Assembly (NCBI GenBank): GCA_030407085.1
Contig: CM059583.1
Location: forward strand, 24,960,001 to 25,024,000
Length of the DNA: 64,000 nucleotides
Reading direction: 5' to 3'
DNA from: Trichopria drosophilae
Lineage: Eukaryota; Arthropoda; Insecta; Hymenoptera; Diapriidae
This document shows positions 1 through 10,443 of the stretch, piece after piece. How positions within the stretch are numbered: position 1 is the stretch's first letter; every line of letters begins with the position of its first letter. The translations under genes were made by a program, and so were the position numbers. Under the pieces are notes generated by a model, which was not told the origin of the DNA, searched no databases, and saw only the letters and a program-made list of their open reading frames with translations.

Positions 1-18
1 TTCTATCCAATACTCGAC

Positions 19-283
19 ATTCAAAATGGCGGTTCCAAGATGGCCGACTGAAATGCAAAAAAATTTCTTGATCAGGATGAAACTGACTACTCAGGGGTTT
101 TCGAGGTCGCAGATAACGATTATGATATTTGATTTTTATAATTCAAAATGGCGAACCGAAAATGGCGGACGAAAATACAAAACGTTTCATGTCCGAAATG
201 AAAATGGTTGCTCGGGGGTTTTATATGTTATAAAAACACAAAATTCGGCGATTCATCCGCCATCTTATATTTTGCATATCTGA
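19..283. repeat. Degenerate tandem pair of an ATTCAAAATGGCGG repeat
   Basis: Two units start at 19 and 141 with ATTCAAAATGGCG and each carries a second AAAATGGC/AAGATGGC word and a later CTCAGGGGTTTT / CTCGGGGGTTTT block, giving a period of about 122 bp. A related pair begins at 60606 and 60700 near the other end of the window, so this is a dispersed low-copy repeat. The open frame across it is a by-product of the repeat and has no recognisable protein features. Confidence 0.55.
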
Positions 284-1596
284 TCATGTCAACTTTTAGT
301 CAAACTCATTATGCCACCAGATCCAGGTCTTTGGAATGATCGGTCAGCGCGAACCTATTAAAAAACATGAAAAATCGATCCAAAAATCGAAATTTTCTCT
401 ACTTTTTTGCCTTTTCGCCGCCATATTTAAAAAATGGCTGCTCCTAGCGAAAAACGGACTTCGGATTCGGAAAGAGGAGGGTTAAAAACTATAGAATCTA
501 AATATTCAGAATTATTCATCGTTCGTTTCTATAAGAAAAGTGACGAATAAAATGTAGTGAAATTTACGGCATTTTGGGCGGAAACGGGTTAAACATTAGT
601 TTAATACTAATTAAAACAATAGTTTAATACTAATTTAAACATTAGTTTTAAATATTACAAGATTTATTCGACTGTCAAAACAAGATCGCAAGTAATTTTC
701 ATCCAGAAGTTGAAAAAAGTCATTACGAAACTGTAAAATCCTTAATAGTAATCAATAACGTAAAAATTATTTAGCCGTTATTAAATGAAATCCTCAAAAT
801 AGCAACAAAGAAAATATTTTATGCTAAATCCTTATCAAATTTTCTTCGTTGTGTAATAACTGATTTTTCGAAAACTTCTATCATTACACCAATTTTTAAC
901 TGTGATAAAAAAAATGAAATTTAACTACAATTTGATTTTGACTGTTTTGCCGTTCTGTGTTTAACTTATCGTCCAGAATTTAATGTTGATGAATGTAAGT
1001 CGATGATACTTTGCTACGGTTTTTTAAAAATCTACGATAAGTTTATATCGAATACTTATTTTACCAATCCTATGGGTCACAGGTTTGATCGTTACATACC
1101 AATGATATAAAAGCAATAGAATCTAATCAACATAAAATTCTTCGATATTTGTCGATCGCCGTACAATATTAATAATTATTTTATATTTCTAATTTTTCTT
1201 TCTTCTTATTATTACATTACGTTTTATGTCTTGAAATAACAATATTTTTTTTAAATTACTTTTTTTGGATTAATATGAATTCAGAAAGTAACCTTTTTAT
1301 TCGTATGAACGAATAGAATTGTATTTACGTATTAAAATGGATTCACCGTTGACCAAAGTATGGATTCAGAATTTACTAATTGAATCCAATTCTATACAAC
1401 TCTATCCAAATTCGATTGCTGGGTATTGTAGTCTTAGTACCGCTCACTTATTTTATAATTTTTATTTATTTTATGTTATATTTTATTATGTATTCCTTAT
1501 GCCTGCAGTCTGATTGTAATGCACTCCTACTCAATGTATAAATACCTGAATAATTATAAATATAATTCAAGGAATTTAACACTCGGTAAAATTTCA
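284..1596. other. AT-rich noncoding DNA, probably ALKBH8 intron
   Basis: No coding exon, RNA gene or transposon can be supported here. The stretch is AT-rich with short direct repeats (ATTAGTTTAATACTAATT words around 594-645). Because the ALKBH8 exon at 3849 starts behind a 3' splice site and lacks the front of the protein, this is most likely intron sequence of that gene. No exon for the missing SAM-binding glycine loop was found on the plus strand. Confidence 0.5.
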
Positions 1597-2326
1597 AATT
1601 ACGAAGAAGTGGCTAAATCGATTATCCGAGTCAGTAGGGTGTAATGAAGAACAGCAGATTTTGGTCCGTTCATATAGTCGACGTTTCGACAGCGTCGCTG
1701 ACATTATCAAGACTAAAAAAGTTGTTTTATTACATTTTAGAGATTACAATAAATTATAAAATAAAAAATAAATAAAAAATATACCGCATGTACAAAACAC
1801 AGTACACAAATTTCGTAAAAAAATATAAAAAACATAAGACACACTACCTATTTTTGCATAATTAAAATAAGTTGAAAATTAGTGCACATGAGAAAATATT
1901 ACTTATTGGCATGATGTATAATGCCTAACTAACAACACTCAGTTCTATATTTATTCGTAGTTTGAATGTTACCATACGAAACTTTCATTGAAATTGTATG
2001 TTGTCGATGTCAATAACAACATATATCTAAGAAACGCTCGCTTTTAAATTCGAAAGTAGTACATCATAGGAATTATTTAATTTTAAAGTGTCTTCTTTTA
2101 CATTGATGGAATATGGTTGTAATTTATGTGAATCATCTCAGATATTAATCTCTTAGACAAAGAAATCTCTTTATCTAAGATTTTCACATTTTTCCAATCA
2201 AAATCATGAAAAAGTTGTAGTCGATGTTCTGAAATTACACTTTTTGTTCTTGATGTTTGGTTGATATTGTTTTTATGTTCAGCAATCCTTGTTTTTAACA
2301 TCCTCTTCGTTTCACCTACATACGAA
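1597..2326 (-). repeat. Left inverted arm of the Penelope-like element
   Basis: The arm begins at AATTACGAAGAAGTGGC and ends at CCTACATACGAA, and is the reverse complement of 3004-3693. It retains about 28 bp that the right arm lacks, so it preserves the intact C-terminal reading frame of the endonuclease. The inner edge sits on a short palindrome, CGAATC ATG GATTCG (2323-2337). Confidence 0.85.
2098..2326 (-). pseudogene. Penelope-like GIY-YIG endonuclease C-terminus, inverted copy
   Basis: Read on the minus strand, this is the end of the Penelope-like protein, including the segment KTRIAEHKNNINQTS shared with the plus-strand copy and then about 35 further residues up to a stop at 2098-2100. 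It lacks the RT and the front of the endonuclease, so it is a fragment without function. It is useful because it shows the ancestral C-terminus that was frameshifted in the other copy. Confidence 0.75.
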
Positions 2327-3118
2327 TCATGGATTCGATATCAATCCCTGTTTTACTACCGTTACGTTGATGACATCATAACAGCTGTTCCCACTTCAGG
2401 GATTGATGAAATTCTACGTATGTTTAACACCTACCATCCAAGATTGCAATTTACTTGTGAGTTAGAAAAGAACAATACCATCAACTTTTTAGATGTAACA
2501 CTCATCAGATACAACAATAGAATTATTTTTAACTGGTATAGAAAAGAAACTTTTTCAGGCAGATTTTTAAATTTTAATTCACATCACCCAATATCACAGA
2601 AGACAGCTATTATCTATAATTTAATTGACAGAGCTATTTTAAATTCACATAAAAAGTTTCATCATCGAAATATAATAGATGTAAAAAAATATCTACTTAA
2701 CAATGATTTTCCTCCTGACTTTATAGAGAAACATATTACAAAACGCCTGTCAATCTTATTTCAAGAACACGAAAGAAATGATGATGCAGTAACAAATACT
2801 CAAAAAGTGTTAGGCACAATAAAATTGCCATACATAAGAGGTTTTTACGAAAGAGTAACATCGTCTGTAAAACGTTACAATCTACGTGTAGTACCACAGC
2901 TCAACAACAAACTTGAAAATCTCATGAAACGTGGTAAAGACGTTACCCCTTTGATGGAACAAAATAACGTAGTGTATAAAATACAATGTAAAAATTGTAC
3001 AGCTTCGTATGTAGGTGAAACGAAGAGGATGTTAAAAACAAGGATTGCTGAACATAAAAACAATATCAACCAAACATCAAAAAAAAAAAGTGTAATTTCA
3101 GAACATCGAAAAATGTGA
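2327..3118 (+). pseudogene. Truncated Penelope-like reverse transcriptase with GIY-YIG domain
   Basis: This open frame encodes the C-terminal half of an RT followed by a GIY-YIG endonuclease. The catalytic box YVDD lies at 2363-2374, followed by an INFLDVTL-type motif (about 2480-2505) typical of this RT class. The GIY-YIG part begins with a YKIQCKNC zinc-like segment and SYVGETKR (about 2970-3030), then RIAEHK. The frame upstream of 2327 belongs to the inverted arm, so the natural start is missing. At about 3105 a 28-bp deletion relative to the inverted copy shifts the frame and produces an early stop at 3116-3118. Confidence 0.8.
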
Positions 3119-3693
3119 AAATCTTAGATAAAGAGATTTCTTTGTCTAAGAGATTAATATCTGAGATGATTCACATAAAATTACAACCATATTCCATCAA
3201 TGTAAAAGAAGACACTTTAAAATTAAATAATTCCTATGATGTACTACTTTCGAATTTAAAAGCGAGCGTTTCTTAGATATATGTTGTTATTGACATCGAC
3301 AACATACAATTTCAATGAAAGTTTCGCATGGTAACATTCAAACTACGAATAAATATAGAACTGAGTGTTGTTAGTTAGGCATTATACATCATGCCAATAA
3401 GTAATATTTTCTCACGTGCACTAATTTTCAACTTATTTTAATTATGCAAAAATAGGTAGTGTGTCTTATGTTTTTTATTATTTTACGAAATTTGTATACT
3501 GTGTTTTGTACATGCAGTATATTTTTTATTTTATAATTTATTGTAATCTCTAAAATGTAATAAAACAACTTTTTTAGTCTTGATAATGACAGCGACGCTG
3601 TCGAAACGTCGACTATATGAACGGACCAAAATCTGCTGTTCTTCATTACACCTTACTGACTCGGATAATCGATTTAGCCACTTCTTCGTAATT
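3004..3693 (+). repeat. Right inverted arm of the Penelope-like element
   Basis: Starts at TTCGTATGTAGG inside the endonuclease frame and ends at CTTCTTCGTAATT. It covers the end of the coding region and the element's 3' untranslated part, including the GTCGAAACGTCGAC segment at about 3600-3614. It differs from the left arm by the 28-bp deletion and scattered substitutions. Confidence 0.85.
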
Positions 3694-3848
3694 ACCTGAA
3701 TAATTATTACTACTATTATTATTATTTACAAGTATTTTAAATTACTACTTTTTAAATGAATAAAATTAATTGGAAAATTACTATAAGAGGAATGATCGTT
3801 AACAAACATTGATTTAAATCTTTTATTGACGAACAACATACATTGCAG

Positions 3849-4382
3849 ATGGGTTGCGACCGAAGTTCCGGTCTCTCCGAAATTTGTCGAACCCAAGGTT
3901 TCGAAACTCTATTATCCGACTGCCTGCATCTGCCCTACAAAACTAACACTCTTGACGCTGCACTCTGCATCGCAGTAATTCATCATCTATCAACCAACGA
4001 ACGAAGAGAACAAGCTGTCGCAGAATTGGTTCGTATCCTACGACCTGGCGGCAGATGTCTGATATACGTCTGGGCAAAAGATCAAAAAAAGAACTGCGTC
4101 TCTTCTACTTATCTTCGATTCAATCCTGGAACGCAGACAGACAACCACCTTCGAGTCACCGAGCTTGGAGTATCTCTTCCGGTGCATGAAAACCGTACAC
4201 AATTCCAACACAGCGACATGCTGGTACCTTGGAAAAGAAAAGGCGGTGGAGATTTCCTACGATATTACCATGTTTTCCAAGATGGCGAACTGGAAGAGTT
4301 GTGTCGCAAAGTTTGTACGGCATCGATAATAGACATTTACTACGACCAAGGAAATTGGTGCGCGGTACTCGAAAAATTGTAA
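3849..4382 (+). CDS. ALKBH8: ALKBH8-type tRNA wobble-uridine methyltransferase, last exon
   Basis: This exon encodes 177 residues of a class I SAM-dependent methyltransferase. The family methylates 5-carboxymethyluridine at tRNA position 34 (mcm5U), working with TRMT112. It starts right after a 3' splice site (CATTGCAG, AG at 3847-3848), in frame at MGCDRS, the end of the SAM-binding loop region. Next come an acidic SAM-contact segment (LSDCLHLPY), the helix IAVIHHLST and the strand LRPGGRCLIYVWAKDQ. The C-terminal signature LPVHENRT, DMLVPWKRKG, RYYHVF and YYDQGNWCAVLEKL is the reason for choosing ALKBH8 over the paralogue TRMT9B. The RRM and AlkB dioxygenase domains, if present, are off the left edge. 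The linker between the two halves is short. The stop is TAA at 4380-4382. Confidence 0.85.
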   Translation: MGCDRSSGLSEICRTQGFETLLSDCLHLPYKTNTLDAALCIAVIHHLSTNERREQAVAELVRILRPGGRCLIYVWAKDQKKNCVSSTYLRFNPGTQTDNHLRVTELGVSLPVHENRTQFQHSDMLVPWKRKGGGDFLRYYHVFQDGELEELCRKVCTASIIDIYYDQGNWCAVLEKL

Positions 4383-4410
4383 AATCATGTCAGAACAGAA
4401 ATTGTTTTTA

Positions 4411-4416
4411 ATTAAA
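4411..4416 (+). terminator. Possible poly(A) signal for the ALKBH8 transcript
   Basis: ATTAAA, the commonest variant hexamer, lies 29 bp after the stop codon; another ATTAAA lies at 4619-4624. The position is compatible with a short 3' UTR, but AT-rich sequence makes chance matches likely. Confidence 0.3.
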
Positions 4417-6342
4417 AGTTTATTTATCCCTAAGAGATATACAAAACAAACATTTCCTTCGCAAGTTTTCTCTAAAGTAACACAAGAAATTCTGTCATGA
4501 GTGTTTTTTCAATATTTCGTTTTTATTAATTACCATCAATGTATCTACCTCTCAGTATCAGTACAATTCATTTTTAACCAGCTATATCCTTTAAAATTAT
4601 GCACATCTGCAAATCAGTATTAAAATATTACAATTTCATATTTTACATTCGCCTTCTAGCTTCTTCTTCCTTAAAAAACAGGTTTTTTTAACTCGCTCTC
4701 TTGAAAAAGTTGGTCAACTTCGTCTCCGTCGAAAAACCTTGCGATAACAATTAAACCCTCTAATCCCCAAAACTTTTCCAATTTTAAGTTTTTCATCATC
4801 ATTTTTCTGTTATATTTTTAAATTACTAATCTTTCACCGTCAAAACAATGGATTCATCAATCGAACCTACTATTTTGACGCGTCTACTAAAAATGAATAA
4901 ATTAAAAATACAACATTCCAAGATACTAAAAAGAAACAACTTTGGGGTTAAAGGGATTAAAATCTCTTCGTAGTGGCGATTTAAAATTCAAGAAGCAAGT
5001 CCGTCGAGCCTTAGTCCCTTACATAGTTTCTTCTAATCCCATAGATTAGGAAAATTCTGTACACACTAGGACCTAGGAATGTCATAACATTACAAGAAAC
5101 CATAATAATTTAATATAATACAGCCTGCTGTACACCACAACGACTGTTGGAAGGCTTTTGTATGTTTTAATCGTCTCTTTTCAACCCTTCGAGAATGAAC
5201 GATTTTCTGTGTATGTTTGTTTTTTTTTTCAATTATTTTCTTTTATTGACAAAAAATGAATGTAAAGAAGGGAGATATAACGATGGTAAGGGCAGGGACC
5301 TGACCTGTCTCCTAGTCGAATTCTTCCATTCGGTCTGTCACCCTTCGACCGATAAAAGAGAAAAAAAAAAAAAAAGAAATACAAAAAACCAAAATTACAC
5401 AATGTTCGTCAGCGATACAAAAATGAATACAAAAAAAGTTGCACTGGTACAAATCGCTCGATAAAAAAAAAAAAAACAGCTTCGCACTCTATCCCCGTTC
5501 CAACCGATAAACAGCGTATTACATTCGAGAGAAGTGGAATAACAATTATCGCGTCGTAAGCCTTCCCAAATTATTACGATCTTTTCTTTTTCATTTTAGA
5601 AAGCTGCCGGCTTTCGTTTCCCATCGCTCTCGAAAAATCAGCATCGATCGGGCTCAATCAATTCGTAGCGTCGCAACAATAGAAAACAAAAAATTGAGAT
5701 CCAAAGGGAAAAAATGATTTTTCCCTCGTCGACATACATATACGCAATATATTTTGAGCAATGCAAAACTCGGAGAGATCAACGATGACCCTAAATCCAC
5801 TTTGTCCATCGACTGATGCAACATAGAAACAAAGTTCAGCTATGATCGTCCGAGTCGACAGGTTTTTTTTCATATACGACTACGAAATCAAATGTTCTCG
5901 ATGGATTTAGAGTTTGAACGTGCTGATTGTAGTCAGTTTTTTTTTGGAACAGAACAAGAGTATATATTTTTTTTAAAAAAAAAAAAGATACGTACGTATA
6001 CATATGTCGTGTTTGTGTGTATCGCAATTACGTAAGAACATTCTTTCCGCGAACGCGTTTAAAGAAAGAAACTAAAAACTGTACAAGATCCTCCGTCAAT
6101 TATTGTTTAATTACAAAAAACTTCGCTGATTTCTTCTTTTTTTTTCCTTTTTTCGCAGTTTTTTTTTTTTTGTTAATCGATCGAAATCCGCTTAGCTTGG
6201 CTGGCACCGAATGAACTGAACTGATAAGCGGTACAACAGATCCGTGTGTGTGTGTGTATGTGTGATTTTCTTTTTCCCTCTTCTGTTTCTTTTTTTGTTT
6301 TAAATTAAGATGTTCTATCAGTAACATTTGTTTTCTGGCGCG

Positions 6343-6348
6343 TTTATT
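6343..6348 (-). terminator. Candidate poly(A) signal for Dsp1
   Basis: AATAAA on the minus strand, about 600 bp beyond the Dsp1 stop. Further AATAAA hexamers on the same strand at 5242-5247 and 4419-4424 are alternatives, so the true end cannot be fixed from sequence. Confidence 0.3.
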
Positions 6349-6944
6349 GTAACAAACTCGAGTGGGGTTTTTTTTTTTTTGTCCATTGATTACTTTTGTC
6401 GCTTTTCTAGTCGTTTTTTTTTTTTTTAACATAGAGTGGAGACAATAGTTCAGCGATAATGATTGAGCCCCTGCGCCTTTCTTATCCCGACGGAGGAAGT
6501 GGGCACCATTCCTCTCACTCCGCATACCTCTCGCTCGCTCTCTCTATTCCTATGCCACTTTACATGTGTAACTATCAATATGTTAAAATACAAATGTGCC
6601 ACTCACGCAATCTCCTCTCGCATATCACTCACACATACAATTTTTTCTTTTAAAATAATTATTATAATCGCGGTTTCTTCTTTAATTATTACTGCGAATA
6701 ATCGAGGAAAAGGGGGGGAACAAGGATTCTTCCTTTTTTTTTTTTTCTTAAGGGGCGATGGGGTGGGGGGAGGGAAAAAAGAGAGGGGGGAATTTGGTGG
6801 TTAGTTATTTGTTCTCCTAGTGGTGTAAGTACGCTCACGCTAAGGTCAATGGTATGTACAGTAGGTGAGGTATGCATCAGGATCAAGGACACGGGGTGAT
6901 AGATGAGATTTGTGACATGCGTCCGCTATTCGTTATTCTCCTGG

Positions 6945-7052
6945 CTATTCGTCTTCTTCCTCCCATTCTTCCTCGCTTTCGCCCTTTTTAGCGATTGCGG
7001 GTGCTCCTACGCCAGGTCCGTCCTTCACTTTCTTTTTGTATGCAGTCATTTC
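6945..7052 (-). CDS. Dsp1: Dsp1 coding exon 5: end of box B and acidic tail
   Basis: The exon follows the acceptor GCTTACAG (AG at 7054-7053) in phase 0 and encodes 35 residues. EMTAYKKK closes the last helix of HMG box B, then a basic/glycine-proline stretch (KDGPGVGAPAIAKKG) leads into the acidic tail ESEEEWEEEDE and TAG at 6947-6945. An acidic tail of this kind tunes DNA bending by contacting the HMG boxes in HMGB proteins. At about 11 residues it is shorter than in vertebrate HMGB1. Confidence 0.93.
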   Translation of the reverse strand, partial: EMTAYKKKVKDGPGVGAPAIAKKGESEEEWEEEDE

Positions 7053-7348
7053 CTGTAAGCAATGAAAACACAACGTTAGCAATTGGTCAATTTCTATTAT
7101 TCAATTCTATTCTAACAATTACAAAGTTTTCTGAACATTTTTGACTATTGACAATTGTTCTTTCGATAAGAAAATATTGAAGTTATCATTTTTGAGGTTA
7201 TATTATGTTTATTTGACTACGCTGACAATAATTATAAATTTTAGTACTATATTTAATACACAGAGAGAAAAAAATGGTTATTGGAACCATAAAGAACATG
7301 GAAATGATTGCAGTATAGGATAAGAGTAGAATTAACGTTTCAAGTGTA

Positions 7349-7572
7349 TGTTACACTGTAAAAAATCTGTAATGAAATACCACGTATACTGGTAATTGCA
7401 CAAGCTTATTGTAATTTCCCTTCACTTAATGTAGTAAATTTATAACAAGCTTGTAAAATTTACCGTTATGCCTAGGTAAATTTACCACATTAAACGTAGG
7501 GAAATTACAACGAGCTTGTAAAATTACCATTATACGTGGGTTATTTCATTAGGGATTTTTTACAGTGTAATT
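7349..7572. mobile_element. MITE with CACTGTAAAAAAT inverted repeats
   Basis: The ends are inverted copies: the left begins TTACACTGTAAAAAATC TG and the right ends in GATTTTTTACAGTGTAA. The inverted similarity continues for about 70 bp (AATGAAATA, CACGTATA, GGTAATT, CAAGCT, TTGTAATTTCCC on both sides). TA dinucleotides flank CACTG...CAGTG, compatible with a TA target duplication as in Tc1/mariner-derived MITEs. It has no coding capacity. Confidence 0.7.
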
Positions 7573-7574
7573 TT

Positions 7575-8520
7575 ACATTATATTGTAAAAAATAGAAATG
7601 AACTTCACAAATTTATTGAAATTTTGAATAATTTTTAGTAATTTTTGTACTTTGGAGTTTTACAATATTTGGTAAATTTACCATACACAGCGTGGGAAAA
7701 TGTGTCGTGCTGTAATTTTACCACTTTCAACATACACTGTAAAAAATAGCAATGAATTTTACAAATCTGTTGTAATTTTCATTTATAAAAATTTAGTAAT
7801 ATGTCCAGCGTAATAAGTTCAATAAAATTAGGAAATTTACAAGATTTTATATGTATCTTTACATAGAATATGGTAAAATTACGTGTTATAATATTACCGA
7901 AGGTAATGATGGGTTTTTTTTTATCTTTGGAGGTTAAGAATTTTACAACACGTGCACTGTAAAAAATTCTGACGAAATTTACATTGAACGTGGGAAAGAT
8001 GGAACCTACACTAAACGTGGTAATTTTAAATCGCAAGCTGTAAAATTACTACGTTTAATGTATGATGTTTACATTTGTGTTTTGTATTTACAAATGTTAT
8101 TTTATAAAATCAACGGTAATTTTACAACGCGCTGCAAAATTCCTACGCTTCATGTAGTAAATTTACGTAACCTTTTAAAATTCATCTTGTTTTTTGGGAA
8201 GTAAGTTTTCTGTTTAGGAGTTGTAATTTCACCAGTTTTGATGTGTTTTCCTCTCAATTGATTTTGTCCAACATGTAACGTGGTAAAATTACAACACATT
8301 GTAAAATTCGTAACCTCCAAAGATAAAAACTCAACGTTACCTTTGGTGATATAACAAGTTGTAATTTTACCATATTCTGTGTAAATACATACAAAAAACC
8401 TTGTAAAGTTCCTAACTTTACGTAAAAATTTTACAACGATGAATGTGGACCATTGCAAAATTTGTACAAATAAAAATTACTACAGATTTGTAAAATTCAT
8501 TGCCATTTTTTAGTGTTTGG
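7575..8520. repeat. Nested foldback cluster of the same MITE family
   Basis: A long inverted repeat runs from the TACACTGTAAAAAATAGCAA motif at 7733 to its complement ending near 8520. Inner pairs include AGGAAATTTACAAG (about 7830) with CTTGTAAAGTTCCT (about 8400), and ATCTTTGGAGGTTA (about 7922) with AACCTCCAAAGAT (about 8310). Another CACTGTAAAAAAT copy starts near 7961. The pattern suggests repeated insertion of related elements into one another. Confidence 0.6.
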
Positions 8521-10268
8521 TACAGTTGAGGTTATGTACTTATTAATACTCTATTGCATATTTAACAATCGAGAAATAGTAAACTGAACAATATTATTTA
8601 GTATTTACGATAGATATAATTAATTTAACTATTTTTTATAGTCCTGTAACTGTTGTAACATGGCTGAATTAACTATTTTTTTTCTCTCTGTGTAGATCTA
8701 TGGTATTCGGTACAATTATTGGCCACTTTATTTCAATATTAGTATATTAATTTAAATATTAATTTTGCATAATTTTGCACAATTTTGCATAATGAAACAA
8801 AATCAGTGAATTGTAAAATAACCCAAACAAATCAAATTAGAAATTTGAAATAACCTATTACGTTATGTAGTGACAACGCATCTAAAGTAAAAATTTGTAA
8901 TAAATGCATTGTTTATTTAACGAACAAATAGTAATATATAATTAAGATGCAAATATCATTAGTCTCTACCGAACACTTGTCAGTTTTCAATCCAATTATA
9001 ATTTCTTTAAAAATAAATCGACTGTCTTTTTATATTATTGTAATAAATTTGTAAAAAATTTATATTGTTGTAAAAGAAATTTTGACAACAAAATTGCAAG
9101 AATATTTTCGCATTCTGAATTTTTGTTTAACACTTGTCTTCACATTAATATAAAATTTCTTAGAGAATTAGAAAAATATTAGGAAATGTTATCAACAAAT
9201 ATTCAACGCTTCAATAAAATGACCAATAAATAGTCCCTTTTTTTTTTAAACAACTTCGATCAATATAACCAATGATTTGATCATTTTCGTCAGTTGTATT
9301 CAATCCATTATATTCCAAACGTCGAATTTGTTAATAAATTATTATCATTCAATTTTTTTTTTGTTATTACATAAACAAACAAAAAAAAACATATCTGACG
9401 AAGAATGTCATCCTTTTTTTTTGAGTATTACCTCAGAATTTGTCTAGAATCAATGCTTAAAAGTTGTAAACAGTTTCTTTTCTACTGCTATCCTTTTTAC
9501 TGACAATAATTTAATATAAAAAATGTTTCTTGTATTATAATTTATAACGACATTCATTTCCACGTAGAAAAATGTTTTTAAGACCTAAATTGTAAAATTA
9601 TTAGGTCTGGAATAAAAATTCAACAATTCAATCTTCAAAATGGTGTCCAAAATGGTAATTTTTTTGATAATTTATCAAATTAACCTTAAAAATACGAGCT
9701 TTTTAAAAATGAATGCGAAGAGAGAAGTTTTTGGGAAAAACATTAGAACTTTTTCAGACTGTTTAGTGTCATTTCAAAAAATGATGCAGTTTTTTCATAA
9801 ATTTAGGATCCAAACACACATTTCTAGATAAAAAATTATTTTCCATACAGATTTTCAAAAAAGAATTTAATTTTTGTTCAAAAAACTTGTTTAGAACTTT
9901 TAACATATTGATCATAGAAAGATTTATAGGTTATATTCTAATAGGGCATGAAATTTTACATAGAATTGGATACGTCACATCTTTTTTTTTACATATAATA
10001 CGAAAAAAAGTAAACAAAACATTAAGTAACAAATTCATGTTCAATTTAGATATTTAACTTTCCTCGTTCATTTGATAACTGACTTTTAAAATACAACTTC
10101 CTCATCAGGATGTGAGTCTAATTTGTACAAGTCATACGAATAACCAAACTATTTGTATTATAAAAACAAAAACCAAAACAAACAAGACAAATATTTCTTT
10201 TGATATTTATCATTTTTACTAAAGTATACCGTAATAGACTTGAATTAAATTAAAAAAATTAAACTTAC

Positions 10269-10443
10269 CCTGTCATATCGGGCCTTGTCTTTCTCTGCCA
10301 TAGCTTCGTATTTGGATTTGGTTTCGGGGCCTGCATCGGACCATCGCTTTCCTAATTCTTTAGCGATATCACCAACGCCATATTCTGGGTTCAGCATCTT
10401 GACCTTGCCACGCTCATCATTGCAGAACCAGAAGAACGCCGAG
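10269..10443 (-). CDS. Dsp1: Dsp1 coding exon 4: HMG box B core
   Basis: The acceptor TTTTTTTTGCAG (AG at 10445-10444) is followed by one nucleotide completing the Leu codon begun in exon 3, then SAFFWFCNDERGKVK, the first helix of HMG box B. NPEYGVGDIAKELGKRW covers helix 2 and KSKYEAMAEKDKARYDR most of helix 3. The exon ends in phase 0 at AGG before GTAAGT (GT at 10268-10267). The aromatic residues of FFWF and the KRW tryptophan are the conserved HMG core positions. Confidence 0.95.

Larger units (their letters stand above)
1597..3693 (+). mobile_element. Rearranged Penelope-like retroelement with inverted arms
   Basis: The element has a plus-strand reverse transcriptase/GIY-YIG fragment in the centre-right, preceded by an inverted copy of its own 3' part. 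Left arm 1597-2326 is the reverse complement of right arm 3004-3693 (about 730 and 690 bp, high identity). The combination of an RT with a YVDD catalytic box followed by a C-terminal GIY-YIG endonuclease is diagnostic of Penelope-like elements, and head-to-head partial copies are a known insertion form of this class. The RT is 5' truncated, so this copy cannot be autonomous. It ends 155 bp before the ALKBH8 exon acceptor, so it sits in that intron in the sense orientation. Confidence 0.8.
4383..6944. other. Convergent 3' region between ALKBH8 and Dsp1
   Basis: No coding exon is seen. The segment must hold the 3' UTRs of both genes, which point at each other. From about 5100 to 6900 it is rich in homopolymer A/T runs and short GT/CA and TC repeats, and is less AT-monotonous than the introns, as expected for a long Dsp1 3' UTR. 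Open frames here are driven by poly-lysine/poly-phenylalanine runs and are not credible proteins. Confidence 0.5.
7053..10268 (-). other. Dsp1 intron 4
   Basis: Donor GTAAGT at 10268-10263 and acceptor TTACAG at 7058-7053. The part from 7349 to about 8520 is filled by foldback repeats (listed separately). The rest is AT-rich with homopolymer runs, and no further exon or RNA gene was seen. Confidence 0.8.

Noticed and set aside
2875..3069. Minus-strand frame opposite the Penelope-like protein
   Set aside because: Shadow of the plus-strand coding sequence and partly a mirror of the inverted arm.
6100..6525. 141-codon minus-strand frame rich in lysine
   Set aside because: The peptide is produced by poly-A/T runs and CA repeats in the Dsp1 3' UTR; no real protein signature.
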